This document shows, one piece after another, positions 1-7,659 of a DNA stretch of 40,398 bases. Under the pieces are notes generated by a model. That model was given only the letters and a program-made list of their open reading frames with translations. It was not told the DNA's origin and ran no database searches. Every line of letters starts with the position of its first letter. The stretch's first letter is position 1. The stretch lies in contig DATDZF010000039.1 of the NCBI GenBank assembly GCA_035288785.1, positions 1-40,398 on the forward strand, given 5' to 3'. The position numbers and the translations under genes were made by a program. Source of the stretch: JACRGC01 sp035288785 (GTDB lineage Archaea; Micrarchaeota; Micrarchaeia; Norongarragalinales; SBBD01).

Positions 1-1
1 T

Positions 2-280
2 GCAAACTCCTATGCGGTGGTTTTGGGGAATACGGATGTGCGCTTGCTCAAGGATGGCGGTGGCGTTGCCCAGGGGCTCCACGGCATTCCCGACATAAAT
101 GCAATTGATACCGAGGTTAAGGTAAAGGCCTATTCCACCCACTTCGATGTCTATGTGAATGGTGCGAAAATATTTGGCGTGGATGATGCAACTCATATGA
201 GCGGCCGGGCGGGCGTGCTAACCAAAACGCCGCCGGTATCGGTTTCAGGAGAATACGATTATTTCAGGATTTCAAGATGA
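2..280 (+). CDS. LamG/concanavalin-like domain protein, C-terminal part only
   Basis: The reading frame is open from the first bases of the window, so only the last 92 residues are seen and the true start lies upstream. The visible part has the pattern of a jelly-roll carbohydrate-binding (LamG-like) domain: alternating short beta strands, a segment reading FDVYVNGAKIFGV typical of the 'ligand in solution' strands, and a final YDYFRISR strand that closes such domains. It ends 18 bp before the next gene, which also carries a LamG-like domain, so the two probably form a surface-protein operon. The ligand is unknown. The domain call rests on pattern only. Confidence 0.6.
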   Translation, partial: ANSYAVVLGNTDVRLLKDGGGVAQGLHGIPDINAIDTEVKVKAYSTHFDVYVNGAKIFGVDDATHMSGRAGVLTKTPPVSVSGEYDYFRISR

Positions 281-298
281 GAAAAGGGGTAGATCGCC

Positions 299-2227
299 AT
301 GGTAAGTTTGATTGACAGGAATAAGCGGGGCCAAACCTCGACCGAGTACATCTTCCTTGCCGGGGGTGTGATCATGGCCGTCGTCATTATTTATGCACTT
401 CTCCAAGGGAACCTCGTTGGCAAGCAGACTGGGGTAGTGGAAGCCGGGCTTGCGGACTTCCTTAAAGTTGGCGAATACTTCCTCTTCTATGACAACTTCG
501 ATTCCGATTCCGCCAACCAATGGACCGCGCTTCAGGATACGTGGGCGGTGGAAAACAAGGAATACGCCCAAAAGGACCTAGCCGATTTCCAGAAATCCAC
601 ATATGCCGGTTCCATGGGCTGGGTGAACTATTTTGCGGATAGCAAGATCCAATTCGATACAATTCCCCAATCTGTACCGGCATTCCTTGGCGGGATATCC
701 GGCAGGGTAAATAAGAACACCGGCGGCAGGTACACCTGCGCTTTCGAGCTGACTTCAATAACCGAGCCGCAGGAGGGGAAAGTGGTGCTTAAGCGCTTCA
801 CCGACTGGCAAACTTCCGAAACGCTCGAGGGAGGCCTTAGCCTTCCCATCGATACCTCCGTCCACCTGATCGCAATCCAGCTTAATGGCAATTCCGTCCT
901 GTGCTACTTTGACGGCATTTTGCAGGTCAATTACACCGACCTTACCCCCTTCAAATACGGCCTCATTTCCCTAGAGCAGCGCCTTTCAGAAGCGCACTTC
1001 GACATGGTGCGCGTCAAGTACCAAAACGGCCCGACTCCAATTGGCCCAAACCCGACTGCCGTTCCTGTGCCATCACCTTCCTCCTCGCCTACTCCTACGG
1101 GAACCAGCACCCCAACGCCAACCTCGGCACCGACTATTGAGCCCTCACCAACTGGCGAACCCTCTGAAATTCCCCTTACATGTTCCGATGGCACGCCATT
1201 TAGCGAATGCGCATTGGAGCAACCCTACTATTGCGACCGGGGCTCAATTGTTGCTGATTGCAGTGAGTGCGGCTGCCCAATTGCCCTCCCTTATTGCGAT
1301 TTCGAATCCCTCAATTGCACTTCCTCCCCAACGCTCCAATTTTCGGATGTCATTAATTATTCCATTGGCTCCAGGTCAGCAATCATCAACTGGACAACAA
1401 ACCTTGATGCCAATGGCTCAGTTGAATATGGCACTGACCTGAGTTATGGGGGCGAATTTGGGCACAGCGATTATATGGCCGCACATTCGGTTCCGCTAAG
1501 CGGCCTTATCCCAAGCACTCTTTACCATTACAGGATCGGAAGCTGCAATGCGACCCTTTGCAATGAAACTGGCGATTTCACATTCGAAACCCTTCCCGAA
1601 ATTTACCTTTCCGGCATCATTAATTACAGCATAACCTCAACTACCGCAATCATAAACTGGACGACCAACCTCCCTGCGAACGGGAGCATCAAATACGGGG
1701 TAAATATGTGGTCCATGACGCAAAGCAGGACGCATTCGAATTTGCTGACCGAGCATTCCCTCCCGCTAACCGGCCTATCTGCGGGTGGGAATTACACCTA
1801 CCAAATCACCAGCTGCGCCTCCGGAGCATGCAATACGTCGGGCCTTTATAATTTCAAGACACTGGCGCCATGGTGCTCCGATACGGATGGGGGCATCTAC
1901 CCCGCAACATATGGGACGGTAACAACCGATTCCCTCGCGATTTCCGACCTTTGCGACATCACCGGTACGCAGCTTACCGAGAATTATTGCATCGGGGCCC
2001 AAGCGTATTCCCTCCAATTCGCTTGCGATAGCTGCGGTTCGAACATTTGCATTGGTTCCTACTGCGGCGACAGCGGCAGGACGGTTTACTACGGATCGCC
2101 CTACGCCATCCGCACAGACGGCGCATGCTTCTGCCCCGATGGCAATTCGGGCACATTCACCGACTGGTATTGCAGCGGATACACGGCAAGGTCGCGTGCC
2201 TCTGCCTGCTCATGCACGCCCTCCTAA
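299..2227 (+). CDS. Surface adhesin with class III (pilin-type) signal peptide, LamG-like and two Fn3-like domains
   Basis: 642 residues. The N terminus has a basic stretch followed by Gly-Gln-Thr-Ser-Thr-Glu-Tyr and a hydrophobic helix (about residues 10-36). This is the archaeal class III signal peptide cut between Gly and Gln by an archaeal prepilin-type peptidase (FlaK/EppA type). Residues about 60-245 form a LamG-like jelly roll starting FYDNFDSDSANQW. A Pro/Thr/Ser linker (about 247-290) follows, then a Cys-rich patch, two tandem fibronectin-III-like repeats (about 345-435 and 440-530, both with the signature AIINWTTNL), and a Cys-rich tail. The many Asn-X-Ser/Thr sites suit a glycosylated cell-surface protein. 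The role in adhesion or sugar binding is inferred. Confidence 0.8.
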   Translation: MVSLIDRNKRGQTSTEYIFLAGGVIMAVVIIYALLQGNLVGKQTGVVEAGLADFLKVGEYFLFYDNFDSDSANQWTALQDTWAVENKEYAQKDLADFQKSTYAGSMGWVNYFADSKIQFDTIPQSVPAFLGGISGRVNKNTGGRYTCAFELTSITEPQEGKVVLKRFTDWQTSETLEGGLSLPIDTSVHLIAIQLNGNSVLCYFDGILQVNYTDLTPFKYGLISLEQRLSEAHFDMVRVKYQNGPTPIGPNPTAVPVPSPSSSPTPTGTSTPTPTSAPTIEPSPTGEPSEIPLTCSDGTPFSECALEQPYYCDRGSIVADCSECGCPIALPYCDFESLNCTSSPTLQFSDVINYSIGSRSAIINWTTNLDANGSVEYGTDLSYGGEFGHSDYMAAHSVPLSGLIPSTLYHYRIGSCNATLCNETGDFTFETLPEIYLSGIINYSITSTTAIINWTTNLPANGSIKYGVNMWSMTQSRTHSNLLTEHSLPLTGLSAGGNYTYQITSCASGACNTSGLYNFKTLAPWCSDTDGGIYPATYGTVTTDSLAISDLCDITGTQLTENYCIGAQAYSLQFACDSCGSNICIGSYCGDSGRTVYYGSPYAIRTDGACFCPDGNSGTFTDWYCSGYTARSRASACSCTPS

Positions 2228-2349
2228 GCGAAGAATATCCGAGTTAGTATTTTTCTTGCCCATCGGTTTACACCTTACTGATGCTCGCTTTTCTTCCACT
2301 CATCGGTTTTCGCCTTCAGCCATTTTTCCCAACTTGCAAAGTCGCAATG

Positions 2350-2362
2350 GCATTATTTAATA
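2350..2362 (+). promoter_or_regulatory. Putative archaeal TATA box for the AbrB-like gene
   Basis: The A/T stretch TTATTTAATAATT lies about 48 bp before the ATG at 2404 in a 176-bp intergenic gap. It is followed at the right distance by a G-rich ribosome site (GGGGAGGGGAG). Its placement supports the start at 2404 rather than the longer open frame that begins at 2281. Confidence 0.45.
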
Positions 2363-2403
2363 ATTTCCCCCCGTTTACATTCATCGTGGGGGGAGGGGAG
2401 AAC

Positions 2404-3012
2404 ATGCATTTCTTCAAGCACGGCGATAAGGGGGCTGCTCTTGCAATAGTGCTTCCATCGAAGCTCCAGGCGAGCTCGGATATAAAGGAAGGCGACGAAT
2501 TCGAATTCTTCGAGCTGGAAAAGGGCGCATTTGTGCTCATAAGCCGGAAGAACCTGGAGGAACAGGTCAAAAAAGGGGCAATTGCGGGATTGCTCAAAAG
2601 GGGCGGCGGTGAGGGAGGCGCGGCCGAAATGAAAAGCAAACCCGACCAGCCCGCCAGCTTGGAATCTATTCCTGCAAGCCCGGAAGCCGCCCTATCTGGC
2701 AAAGGATTTGCGGTCATTGCTAGCGAGGAGGATGCGCGCAGGATCTCCAAGCAATTCGAGAGGGAGATCAAGGCAAACGACATCGTGGGGGTTAGGGGAT
2801 TCGACAAAAAATTCTACATTGTCAGCGCGCCTTACCTGAAACTAAACTACCCGAAAATCATCAGGGCAATAGGGAGCAGGGAAATGGGCATCAGGGAAAT
2901 TTCCGCCTCCGCCCATATGGATGAGCAGGGATGCAACGCATGCCTCCAGGTCATGAAGGAGCAGGGCGATGTGATTGAAAAGCGCCGCGGCGTATTCAAG
3001 CTGATAAAATGA
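2404..3012 (+). CDS. AbrB/SpoVT-like swapped-hairpin protein with a C-terminal helical domain
   Basis: 202 residues from the ATG at 2404. That start was chosen because a strong GGGGAG ribosome site lies just upstream and the 41 extra in-frame residues before it are unlike the rest of the protein. Residues about 5-50 resemble an AbrB/MazE swapped hairpin (GAALAIVLPSKL, then GDEFEFFELEKGAFVLI), a fold used by small archaeal DNA-binding regulators. A low-complexity Gly/Ala/Glu linker leads to a domain of about 110 residues ending with a winged-helix-like segment (GDVIEKRRGVFKLIK). A transcription-regulator role is inferred. The C-terminal domain was not recognised. It is followed after 25 bp by a small gene, probably co-transcribed. 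Confidence 0.6.
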   Translation: MHFFKHGDKGAALAIVLPSKLQASSDIKEGDEFEFFELEKGAFVLISRKNLEEQVKKGAIAGLLKRGGGEGGAAEMKSKPDQPASLESIPASPEAALSGKGFAVIASEEDARRISKQFEREIKANDIVGVRGFDKKFYIVSAPYLKLNYPKIIRAIGSREMGIREISASAHMDEQGCNACLQVMKEQGDVIEKRRGVFKLIK

Positions 3013-3037
3013 TGCAGGTGCAAATTGTGGGATCGCG

Positions 3038-3316
3038 ATGAACTACCTCCTTGCCTCTGAAAACGGCCTGATCAACCCCGGCCCCGCATCCAACCTGACT
3101 CCGGAGGATGCCCTAACCATCCTCATCGCAGTTGAAGGGGAAAGAATGGCATCCGAGCTGGATTTGCACCTAAAGAAGCTGGTGCGGGACGCGGAGAGCC
3201 TCCAATCGCAGCTAAAATCGCGCGGCATACCCGTGAAAATATTGATTGAATGGGGCCCCTGCGAGGAAGCAATTTCCACTTGCCTTGCCCGGGAGCAGGC
3301 AATCCTCCTTAGATGA
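3038..3316 (+). CDS. Small protein resembling the C-terminal half of a universal stress protein
   Basis: 92 residues. The second half (helix, then GIPVKILIEWGPCEEAISTCLARE, then AILLR) has the order seen in the C-terminal half of universal stress (UspA-like) domains: helix, beta strand, helix with Glu-Glu-Ala-Ile, beta strand. The Gly-rich ATP-binding loop expected after the last strand is missing, because the protein stops there. It starts 25 bp after the AbrB-like gene, so co-transcription is likely. It could instead be an unrelated small alpha/beta protein. Confidence 0.45.
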   Translation: MNYLLASENGLINPGPASNLTPEDALTILIAVEGERMASELDLHLKKLVRDAESLQSQLKSRGIPVKILIEWGPCEEAISTCLAREQAILLR

Positions 3317-3395
3317 ATTAAATTGCATATTTGGATTTGACTGGAAGGTTATTCTTAGCGGAATGGTTATTTTATGGCGGCGGGCTACCCTATAG

Positions 3396-3408
3396 GGAAA
3401 AACTTTAT
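3396..3408 (+). promoter_or_regulatory. Putative TATA box for the HD phosphohydrolase gene
   Basis: The stretch GGAAAAACTTTAT is centred about 34 bp before the ATG at 3436. A purine-rich ribosome site (GAGGTGAGGG) lies directly before that ATG. The short leader fits an archaeal promoter. Confidence 0.4.
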
Positions 3409-3435
3409 CCTTCCGGATATATTTGAGGTGAGGGC

Positions 3436-4554
3436 ATGAAAATCATTAGGGATGCGATACATGACAACATCGAGCTGAATTCCGGCGAAATTGCGGTCAT
3501 CGATACGCCGGAAATGCAGCGCCTGCGCTTCGTTCGCCAGCTCTCCCTTGCCTACCTCGTCTACCCCTCCGCGCACCACACCCGTTTCGAGCATTCGCTT
3601 GGCACATTCCACTTGACTAAGGTGCTTTCGGGCAGGCTTTTCCCAGAGGATAAGGGATTGCAGCAGCTCCTCCGGCTATCCGCCCTCTTGCATGACGTTG
3701 GCCACAGCGCGTTCTCCCATCTCCCAGAAGGAATCGTTTACGAGCATTTGAGGAAGCGCCACGAGGATATTGGCGAGGATAGGATCAAATCTGGAAACAT
3801 TGCCCGGGCCCTCGAAAAATCCGGCATCTCCCCCAAGGAACTCCTAAAGATCCATCGGAGCCCAAAGGTGAAGCTCATCTCATCCGAGCTTGGGACGGAC
3901 CGCATGGATTACCTGCTCCGTGATGCCTACTTCACCGGGGTTGGCTATTCCCTTGTGGATGCGCAGCGGCTCTTGTTTTCCCTCTCGTATGAGGGCGGCA
4001 ACCTTCTGCTCATGGAAAAGGGCCTCCTTGCCGCTGAATCGCTCCTCGTTTCGAGGTACCTGATGTTCAATGCTGTCTACAACCACCATGCCGTCCGGAT
4101 TGCCGGCGCAATGCTTGAGAAGGCGCTAAGGATTGCGCTTTCAAAAAAAAGCATAGGCATTGCGGACATCACCGAAGGGACGGATGAGGTAACGCTCTAT
4201 AAGTTGCGCAGGGAGCCGCTTATTGCAAGGATCCTTGGCCGCAACCTCTACAAGGCCGCCTTCGAGGCGCCCAGGTTCTTCTACAAGGGCAACGAGGAAA
4301 GCGAGCGCAAAAAAATCGAAGTTGAGCTTTCAAGGGAGCTTGGGGATGCGGATTTTGTTGTGAGCCTCCCAAAGCAGACGATGGGCGCAATTGACATGGA
4401 AGTTGCCCGCGAGGACGGTAAGACCTACCCGCTGGCATCCGATTCGCCCATACTCGAGGCGGTTTCGAAGGAAAGGAAGGCATCTGGCCTAATTGTTGCA
4501 ACCGACATGAGGGACATGGAGAAGGCCGCAAAAATCTGCCGGAAAATCTTCTAG
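3436..4554 (+). CDS. HD superfamily phosphohydrolase (dNTPase/SAMHD1-like family)
   Basis: 372 residues. The metal-binding HD motif is intact: His53 in RFEHSLG, His86-Asp87 in LLHDVGH, and Asp155 in LGTDRMDYLLRD. The sequences HTRFEHSLGTFHLT and ELGTDRMDYL are typical of the COG1078 group, which includes dGTPase and SAMHD1 relatives that remove triphosphate from deoxynucleotides. The specific substrate cannot be told from the sequence. The length is close to the family norm. It has its own promoter-like element and a GAGGTGA ribosome site, and is followed by the separately promoted glutamate dehydrogenase gene. Confidence 0.85.
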   Translation: MKIIRDAIHDNIELNSGEIAVIDTPEMQRLRFVRQLSLAYLVYPSAHHTRFEHSLGTFHLTKVLSGRLFPEDKGLQQLLRLSALLHDVGHSAFSHLPEGIVYEHLRKRHEDIGEDRIKSGNIARALEKSGISPKELLKIHRSPKVKLISSELGTDRMDYLLRDAYFTGVGYSLVDAQRLLFSLSYEGGNLLLMEKGLLAAESLLVSRYLMFNAVYNHHAVRIAGAMLEKALRIALSKKSIGIADITEGTDEVTLYKLRREPLIARILGRNLYKAAFEAPRFFYKGNEESERKKIEVELSRELGDADFVVSLPKQTMGAIDMEVAREDGKTYPLASDSPILEAVSKERKASGLIVATDMRDMEKAAKICRKIF

Positions 4555-4563
4555 CGCCATCAG

Positions 4564-4578
4564 ATAATAATTTAAACC
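4564..4578 (+). promoter_or_regulatory. Putative TATA box for the glutamate dehydrogenase gene
   Basis: The A/T stretch ATAATAATTTAAACC sits about 50 bp before the ATG at 4625 in the gap after the HD gene. It predicts a leader of roughly 25 nt. Confidence 0.45.
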
Positions 4579-4624
4579 ATCGTGAACAAACTTTTCCATT
4601 TTCAATTGCACTAGTGGTGTTCAT

Positions 4625-5752
4625 ATGCTAAGTTCTGAAAAAATCGCTGCGGATGAGTTCGGGCCCGAATACGTCGTGAACGTGTACGACCCTAGGACGG
4701 GCATGGAGGGCGTTCTTGTCATTGACAACACTGCGCGGGGACCGGGAAAGGGAGGGATCCGGCTCGTTCCTGACGTGAGCGTCCAGGAGGTCTACCGCCT
4801 TGCCCGCGCCATGACCTGGAAGAACGCACTTGCGGAAATCCCCTTCGGGGGCGCAAAGGCGGGCATCCGCGCCGACCCAAGGAAAATCGACAAGGCCGCG
4901 TACATGAAGGCATTTGGTGAAAAGCTCCGGCCGCTTATCCCTGGCAAATACATCGCAGGCCCCGACATGAATACTGCGGAGGCGGAAATGAAGGTTTTTG
5001 CGGAAGCCGTTGGCACCCTTAAGGCCTCGACCGGCAAGCCCGCATCCATTGGGGGGCTGCCGCACGAACTGGGCAGCACCGGCTTTGGCGTTGCGCACTC
5101 GACGCTTGTTGCCCTTGACTTCTACAACTGGGAGCCCAAGAAGACCAAGGGGGCAATTGAGGGATTTGGCAATGTGGGCGTCTTCACTGCAAGGTTCCTA
5201 TCCGAAAAGGGCGTGAAAATAGTTGCCGTTTCTGATTCAAAGGGGACGGTCTACAATGAGATGGGGCTTGATGTCAAGGCGCTTGAAAGCGTGAAGCAAA
5301 AAACCGGCTCCGTGGTAAATTACAAGCCCGGCAAAGTGCTCAAGGGCGAGGAGCTCTTTTCGCTGCCTGTTGATGTGCTCATCCCCGGCGCGCGGCCGGA
5401 TGTGATTAACGACTCCAACAAGAATGCGGTGAAGGCAAAGCTAATTGTGCAGGCGGCAAACATCCCGATCCCCGAGAGGGTGGAATTGGAGCTGGAGAAG
5501 AAGGGCATCAAAATGATCCCCGATTTCGTTGCGAACGCCGGAGGCGTGATCAGCTCTTATGTCGAGACCATCAACGGCACCCCCGAGCAGATGTTCAAGA
5601 TTGTGGAGGAGAAGATCCGCAAGAACACCGCGCTTGTCTTGAAGCATGCGAAGGAATCCAAAATCACCGCAAGGGAGGCTGCGCTTGAGATCGCAAAGGA
5701 GCGGGTCCGCAAGGCGATGGATTCCAGAAAAGAGGGACCTGCAAAAAAATAG
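4625..5752 (+). CDS. gdhA: Glu/Leu/Phe/Val dehydrogenase (probable glutamate dehydrogenase)
   Basis: 375 residues. The enzyme interconverts glutamate with 2-oxoglutarate and ammonia using NAD(P). Key family residues are present: Lys42 in GPGKGGIR, Lys66 in TWKNAL, Lys78 in PFGGAKAG, and the catalytic Asp114 in GPDMNT. The second half is a Rossmann domain with GFGNVG and a following acidic strand (VAVSDSKG). The N terminus is about 30-40 residues shorter than in usual archaeal enzymes of 410-420 residues, beginning close to the first strand of the substrate domain. Use of a related branched-chain amino acid cannot be excluded. It stands alone with its own promoter-like element. Confidence 0.88.
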   Translation: MLSSEKIAADEFGPEYVVNVYDPRTGMEGVLVIDNTARGPGKGGIRLVPDVSVQEVYRLARAMTWKNALAEIPFGGAKAGIRADPRKIDKAAYMKAFGEKLRPLIPGKYIAGPDMNTAEAEMKVFAEAVGTLKASTGKPASIGGLPHELGSTGFGVAHSTLVALDFYNWEPKKTKGAIEGFGNVGVFTARFLSEKGVKIVAVSDSKGTVYNEMGLDVKALESVKQKTGSVVNYKPGKVLKGEELFSLPVDVLIPGARPDVINDSNKNAVKAKLIVQAANIPIPERVELELEKKGIKMIPDFVANAGGVISSYVETINGTPEQMFKIVEEKIRKNTALVLKHAKESKITAREAALEIAKERVRKAMDSRKEGPAKK

Positions 5753-5817
5753 GTGCGATTGTTTCGGAATTGGCCGATTGCCTAAATTTCGGATGGGCTA
5801 TGCGGCCATTGGCGGCA

Positions 5818-5827
5818 CTTTTTTTCT
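5818..5827 (+). terminator. Possible poly-T terminator after glutamate dehydrogenase
   Basis: A run of T bases (CTTTTTTTCT) about 65 bp after the stop codon of the dehydrogenase gene resembles the oligo-T stretches that end archaeal transcripts. No strong hairpin precedes it. Confidence 0.35.
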
Positions 5828-5844
5828 ATCTAGCCAAAACTTAT

Positions 5845-6000
5845 TCAGAGGTGCTTTTCCAGCCAGCCCTTCAAATACTCCATTGCCTTGCCTTTCTCCG
5901 CGAAGACGTTGGTCTTCGGGGCTGCAAAGAGCAAGGGGCTCTTTTCAGTTCCCAAAAGAAAGGCGATGGCTCCGCTAAAGAAAGGGAGTTTGCCCTGCAA
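5845..6000 (-). CDS. Possible 51-aa small protein downstream of thioredoxin, partly made of repeat sequence
   Basis: This frame was read by eye. It starts at TTG (6000) behind an AGGAG ribosome-like site (6006-6010) just past the thioredoxin stop, and ends at 5845. The product begins MQGKLPFFSGAIAFLL and ends AMEYLKGWLEKHL. The end strongly resembles the thioredoxin C terminus next door (EYLKSWLEKKI), as if it were a duplicated thioredoxin tail. The first part overlaps the 15-base repeat AGCGGAGCCATCGCC that also occurs in two non-coding elements in this window. It could be a recruited small gene, or a decayed thioredoxin paralogue interrupted by a repeat. The second is at least as likely. 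Confidence 0.35.
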   Translation of the reverse strand: MQGKLPFFSGAIAFLLGTEKSPLLFAAPKTNVFAEKGKAMEYLKGWLEKHL

Positions 6001-6013
6001 ATCATCTCCTGAA

Positions 6014-6331
6014 TCAGATTTTCTTCTCTAGCCACGATTTGAGGTATTCCTTTGGGAGCGCGCCGATCATCCTGTCGACTTCCTTCCCGTCCTTGAACAG
6101 TATCAGCGTTGGGATGCTCATCACGTCGAATTGCTGCGCGATCTCGGGCGCTTCCTCCGTTGAGAGCTTGGCAAATTTCACTTTTGCCATTTCATTGCTC
6201 AGCTCCTCGAACCTTGGCGCCATGATCCTGCAAGGCCCGCACCAGCTCGCCCAGTAATCGACAATAACCGGCCTATCGCTTTTTGAGACCTCATTCTCAA
6301 AGTTATCCTTGTTCAAATGCACTACGGCCAT
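6014..6331 (-). CDS. trxA: Thioredoxin
   Basis: 105 residues from the ATG at 6331. This start is preferred over the upstream in-frame GTG (6340) because a GGGGTG ribosome site lies 6 nt before it. The active site WCGPC (Trp30-Cys31-Gly-Pro-Cys34) and the cis-proline loop SIPT (Pro74) are intact, and the length matches classical thioredoxin. It reduces protein disulfides in the cytoplasm, with electrons from a reductase not found in this window. It lies 17 bp downstream of the Sec61beta gene on the same strand, so the two are very likely one operon. Confidence 0.93.
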   Translation of the reverse strand: MAVVHLNKDNFENEVSKSDRPVIVDYWASWCGPCRIMAPRFEELSNEMAKVKFAKLSTEEAPEIAQQFDVMSIPTLILFKDGKEVDRMIGALPKEYLKSWLEKKI

Positions 6332-6348
6332 AATTGCCACCCCGGAAA

Positions 6349-6510
6349 TCAGAATATCTTGAAGGTTTGCACCAGCAGGATAAGTAGGATGAACAGCACT
6401 ACCCCTGCAACCACGATTTGCGGCTCCACCTGCACATTCGAGCTCTTCACATCGTAGAACCGGATAATGCCAGTTGAGCTGCTTGGAGTTGAAATCTTGT
6501 TATCCGTCAT
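6349..6510 (-). CDS. Preprotein translocase subunit Sec61beta (SecG-like), 53 aa
   Basis: 53 residues, found by reading the minus strand upstream of thioredoxin. The layout is that of archaeal Sec61beta: a short polar Ser/Pro/Thr-rich N terminus (about residues 6-14), the conserved core GIIRFYDV (about 14-21), a short polar loop with VEPQ, and one C-terminal transmembrane helix (about 31-50). Sec61beta is the small non-essential third subunit of the SecYE channel. An A/T-rich box (ATTTAAAT) about 34 bp upstream and a GGATGG ribosome-like site support the start. Its presence is strong evidence for an archaeal genome. Confidence 0.88.
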   Translation of the reverse strand: MTDNKISTPSSSTGIIRFYDVKSSNVQVEPQIVVAGVVLFILLILLVQTFKIF

Positions 6511-6539
6511 GTTTATCGCCATCCTTTTTGCGCAAGCAC

Positions 6540-6549
6540 ATTTAAATAG
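6540..6549 (-). promoter_or_regulatory. Putative TATA box for the Sec61beta-thioredoxin operon
   Basis: On the minus strand the sequence TCTATTTAAATG is centred about 34 nt before the Sec61beta start, where an archaeal TATA box with a very short leader is expected. Confidence 0.5.
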
Positions 6550-6580
6550 ATTGCAGAGTTTTAAAGTATTTGGTTGAAGG

Positions 6581-6690
6581 CGACAAACCCAAGGGGGAGA
6601 CCTCCCTTAGTTTTGTCGGATGCGTCAGAACCCCTGAGGTTCTTAGCATGCCCAGAAACTTCGGGTTTCTGGAAGCATGCCCAAACCCTC
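6581..6690. repeat. Intergenic hairpin array (three stem-loops), copy 1
   Basis: Three consecutive stem-loops were found by eye. The first joins CGACAAA (6581-6587) to TTTGTCG (6612-6618) and encloses an inner G-rich/C-rich stem. The second is AGAACC (6627-6632) with GGTTCT (6638-6643) around a 5-nt loop. The third is GCATGC+CCAGAAAC (6646-6659) paired with GTTTCTGG+AA+GCATGC (6665-6680), with a two-base bulge. The reverse complement of the last two matches the element at 38225-38297, stem for stem but with changed bases. The 10-mer ATGCGTCAGA (6620-6629) recurs inverted at 25655-25664. No protein-like frame is seen here. Confidence 0.65.
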
Positions 6691-6783
6691 TATTTATGAT
6701 GCGCGAATTGGAGGGATTGAATTGTGCAATAGTTTTTGAATAATTTTCGCACGAGTGCATAAGCTTCCATCGAGTGAAATTCC

Positions 6784-7650
6784 ATGGCTTCCGGCATTTC
6801 CGAGGACTTCAAGAAGGAGATCCCGCACATCATCGTGCTTGCCATACTCGTGTTCATCCTGCTCTTTGTTGTGACGAAATTCAAGTGGGTGCACTGCTCG
6901 CAGGTCCCCGGGGACTGGTGCGCCATCTATTGCAGGGCTGCTGGGAATTCGCGCGTTGGCATCATCCACGGCGAGGGCGGGATGGGCGACCCCGACGAAC
7001 TCTCTCGCCAAATCACCAAAAACCGCATTTACACCTATGTGGAGCCACTGCCAATGGATCGGATCAGCTACGGGGTGCTGAAAGGCTACGAGCTTGTGAT
7101 TGTGGAGGGGGCAAGGAGGATCTCCCCCCTGCAGGTTAATGCGCTTAGGGACTACGCCTCCGCAGGCGGCAGCCTGCTTTGGGTTGGCGATTCGGGAACC
7201 GAGCATTACCTTACCTCCAATGATTTGCAGGATGCACTCAACCGCAACGAGTCCGATCCGGGCTACTATGAGCGCCTGATCAAGAAAATCAACCAGACCA
7301 AGGGCTTTGGGGATACGATCTCACAGATATTGCAGGTGAATTACAAGAAGAACGAGGAGGCGGACAACCTGACCCTTTCGGTCCTATCCAAGGACCATGC
7401 GATAACCAAGGGGCTTGTGAACGAGTTCCCCCTTAAAACAACCCAGATCGCAGTTGTCAACCGCAATTCCGCGGGCTCGGACGCCCTTGCGTTCGTGTTT
7501 GGCACCAAGGAGTGCACCAAGGAAAAGCAATGCTCTGCAATCGTTGCCAACCGCTATTCCGCTCCGGTTGCCTACGTCGCCTTCCCGCTCGAGGAAGCCG
7601 GCAGCCCAACGCTCCTTTCGAACATGATGGACTACCTTGTTACCTGTTAG
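6784..7650 (+). CDS. Membrane-anchored protein with a class I glutamine amidotransferase-like fold
   Basis: 288 residues. One transmembrane helix near the N terminus (about residues 15-36) is followed by a large extracytoplasmic part. The segment from RVGIIHGEGG through YELVIVEGARRISPLQVNALRDYASAGGSLLWVGD has the alternating strand/helix order of the GATase1/ThuA-like fold, as in DUF4350-type proteins. No catalytic Cys-His pair is evident where expected. A C-terminal stretch (PVAYVAFPLEEAG, then a final helix) completes the fold. The next gene begins within 10 bp, so the two are probably co-transcribed. The function is unknown. Confidence 0.6.
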   Translation: MASGISEDFKKEIPHIIVLAILVFILLFVVTKFKWVHCSQVPGDWCAIYCRAAGNSRVGIIHGEGGMGDPDELSRQITKNRIYTYVEPLPMDRISYGVLKGYELVIVEGARRISPLQVNALRDYASAGGSLLWVGDSGTEHYLTSNDLQDALNRNESDPGYYERLIKKINQTKGFGDTISQILQVNYKKNEEADNLTLSVLSKDHAITKGLVNEFPLKTTQIAVVNRNSAGSDALAFVFGTKECTKEKQCSAIVANRYSAPVAYVAFPLEEAGSPTLLSNMMDYLVTC

Positions 7651-7659
7651 GTGATCCTT

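Noticed and set aside
2281..2403. Extended N terminus for the AbrB-like protein
   Set aside because: The extra 41 residues cross the TATA box and the ribosome site and lack coding character, so the ATG at 2404 was used.
6581..6690. CRISPR repeat or rho-independent terminator reading of the hairpins
   Set aside because: There are no regularly spaced identical repeats with unique spacers, and the stems are not followed by a T-run.
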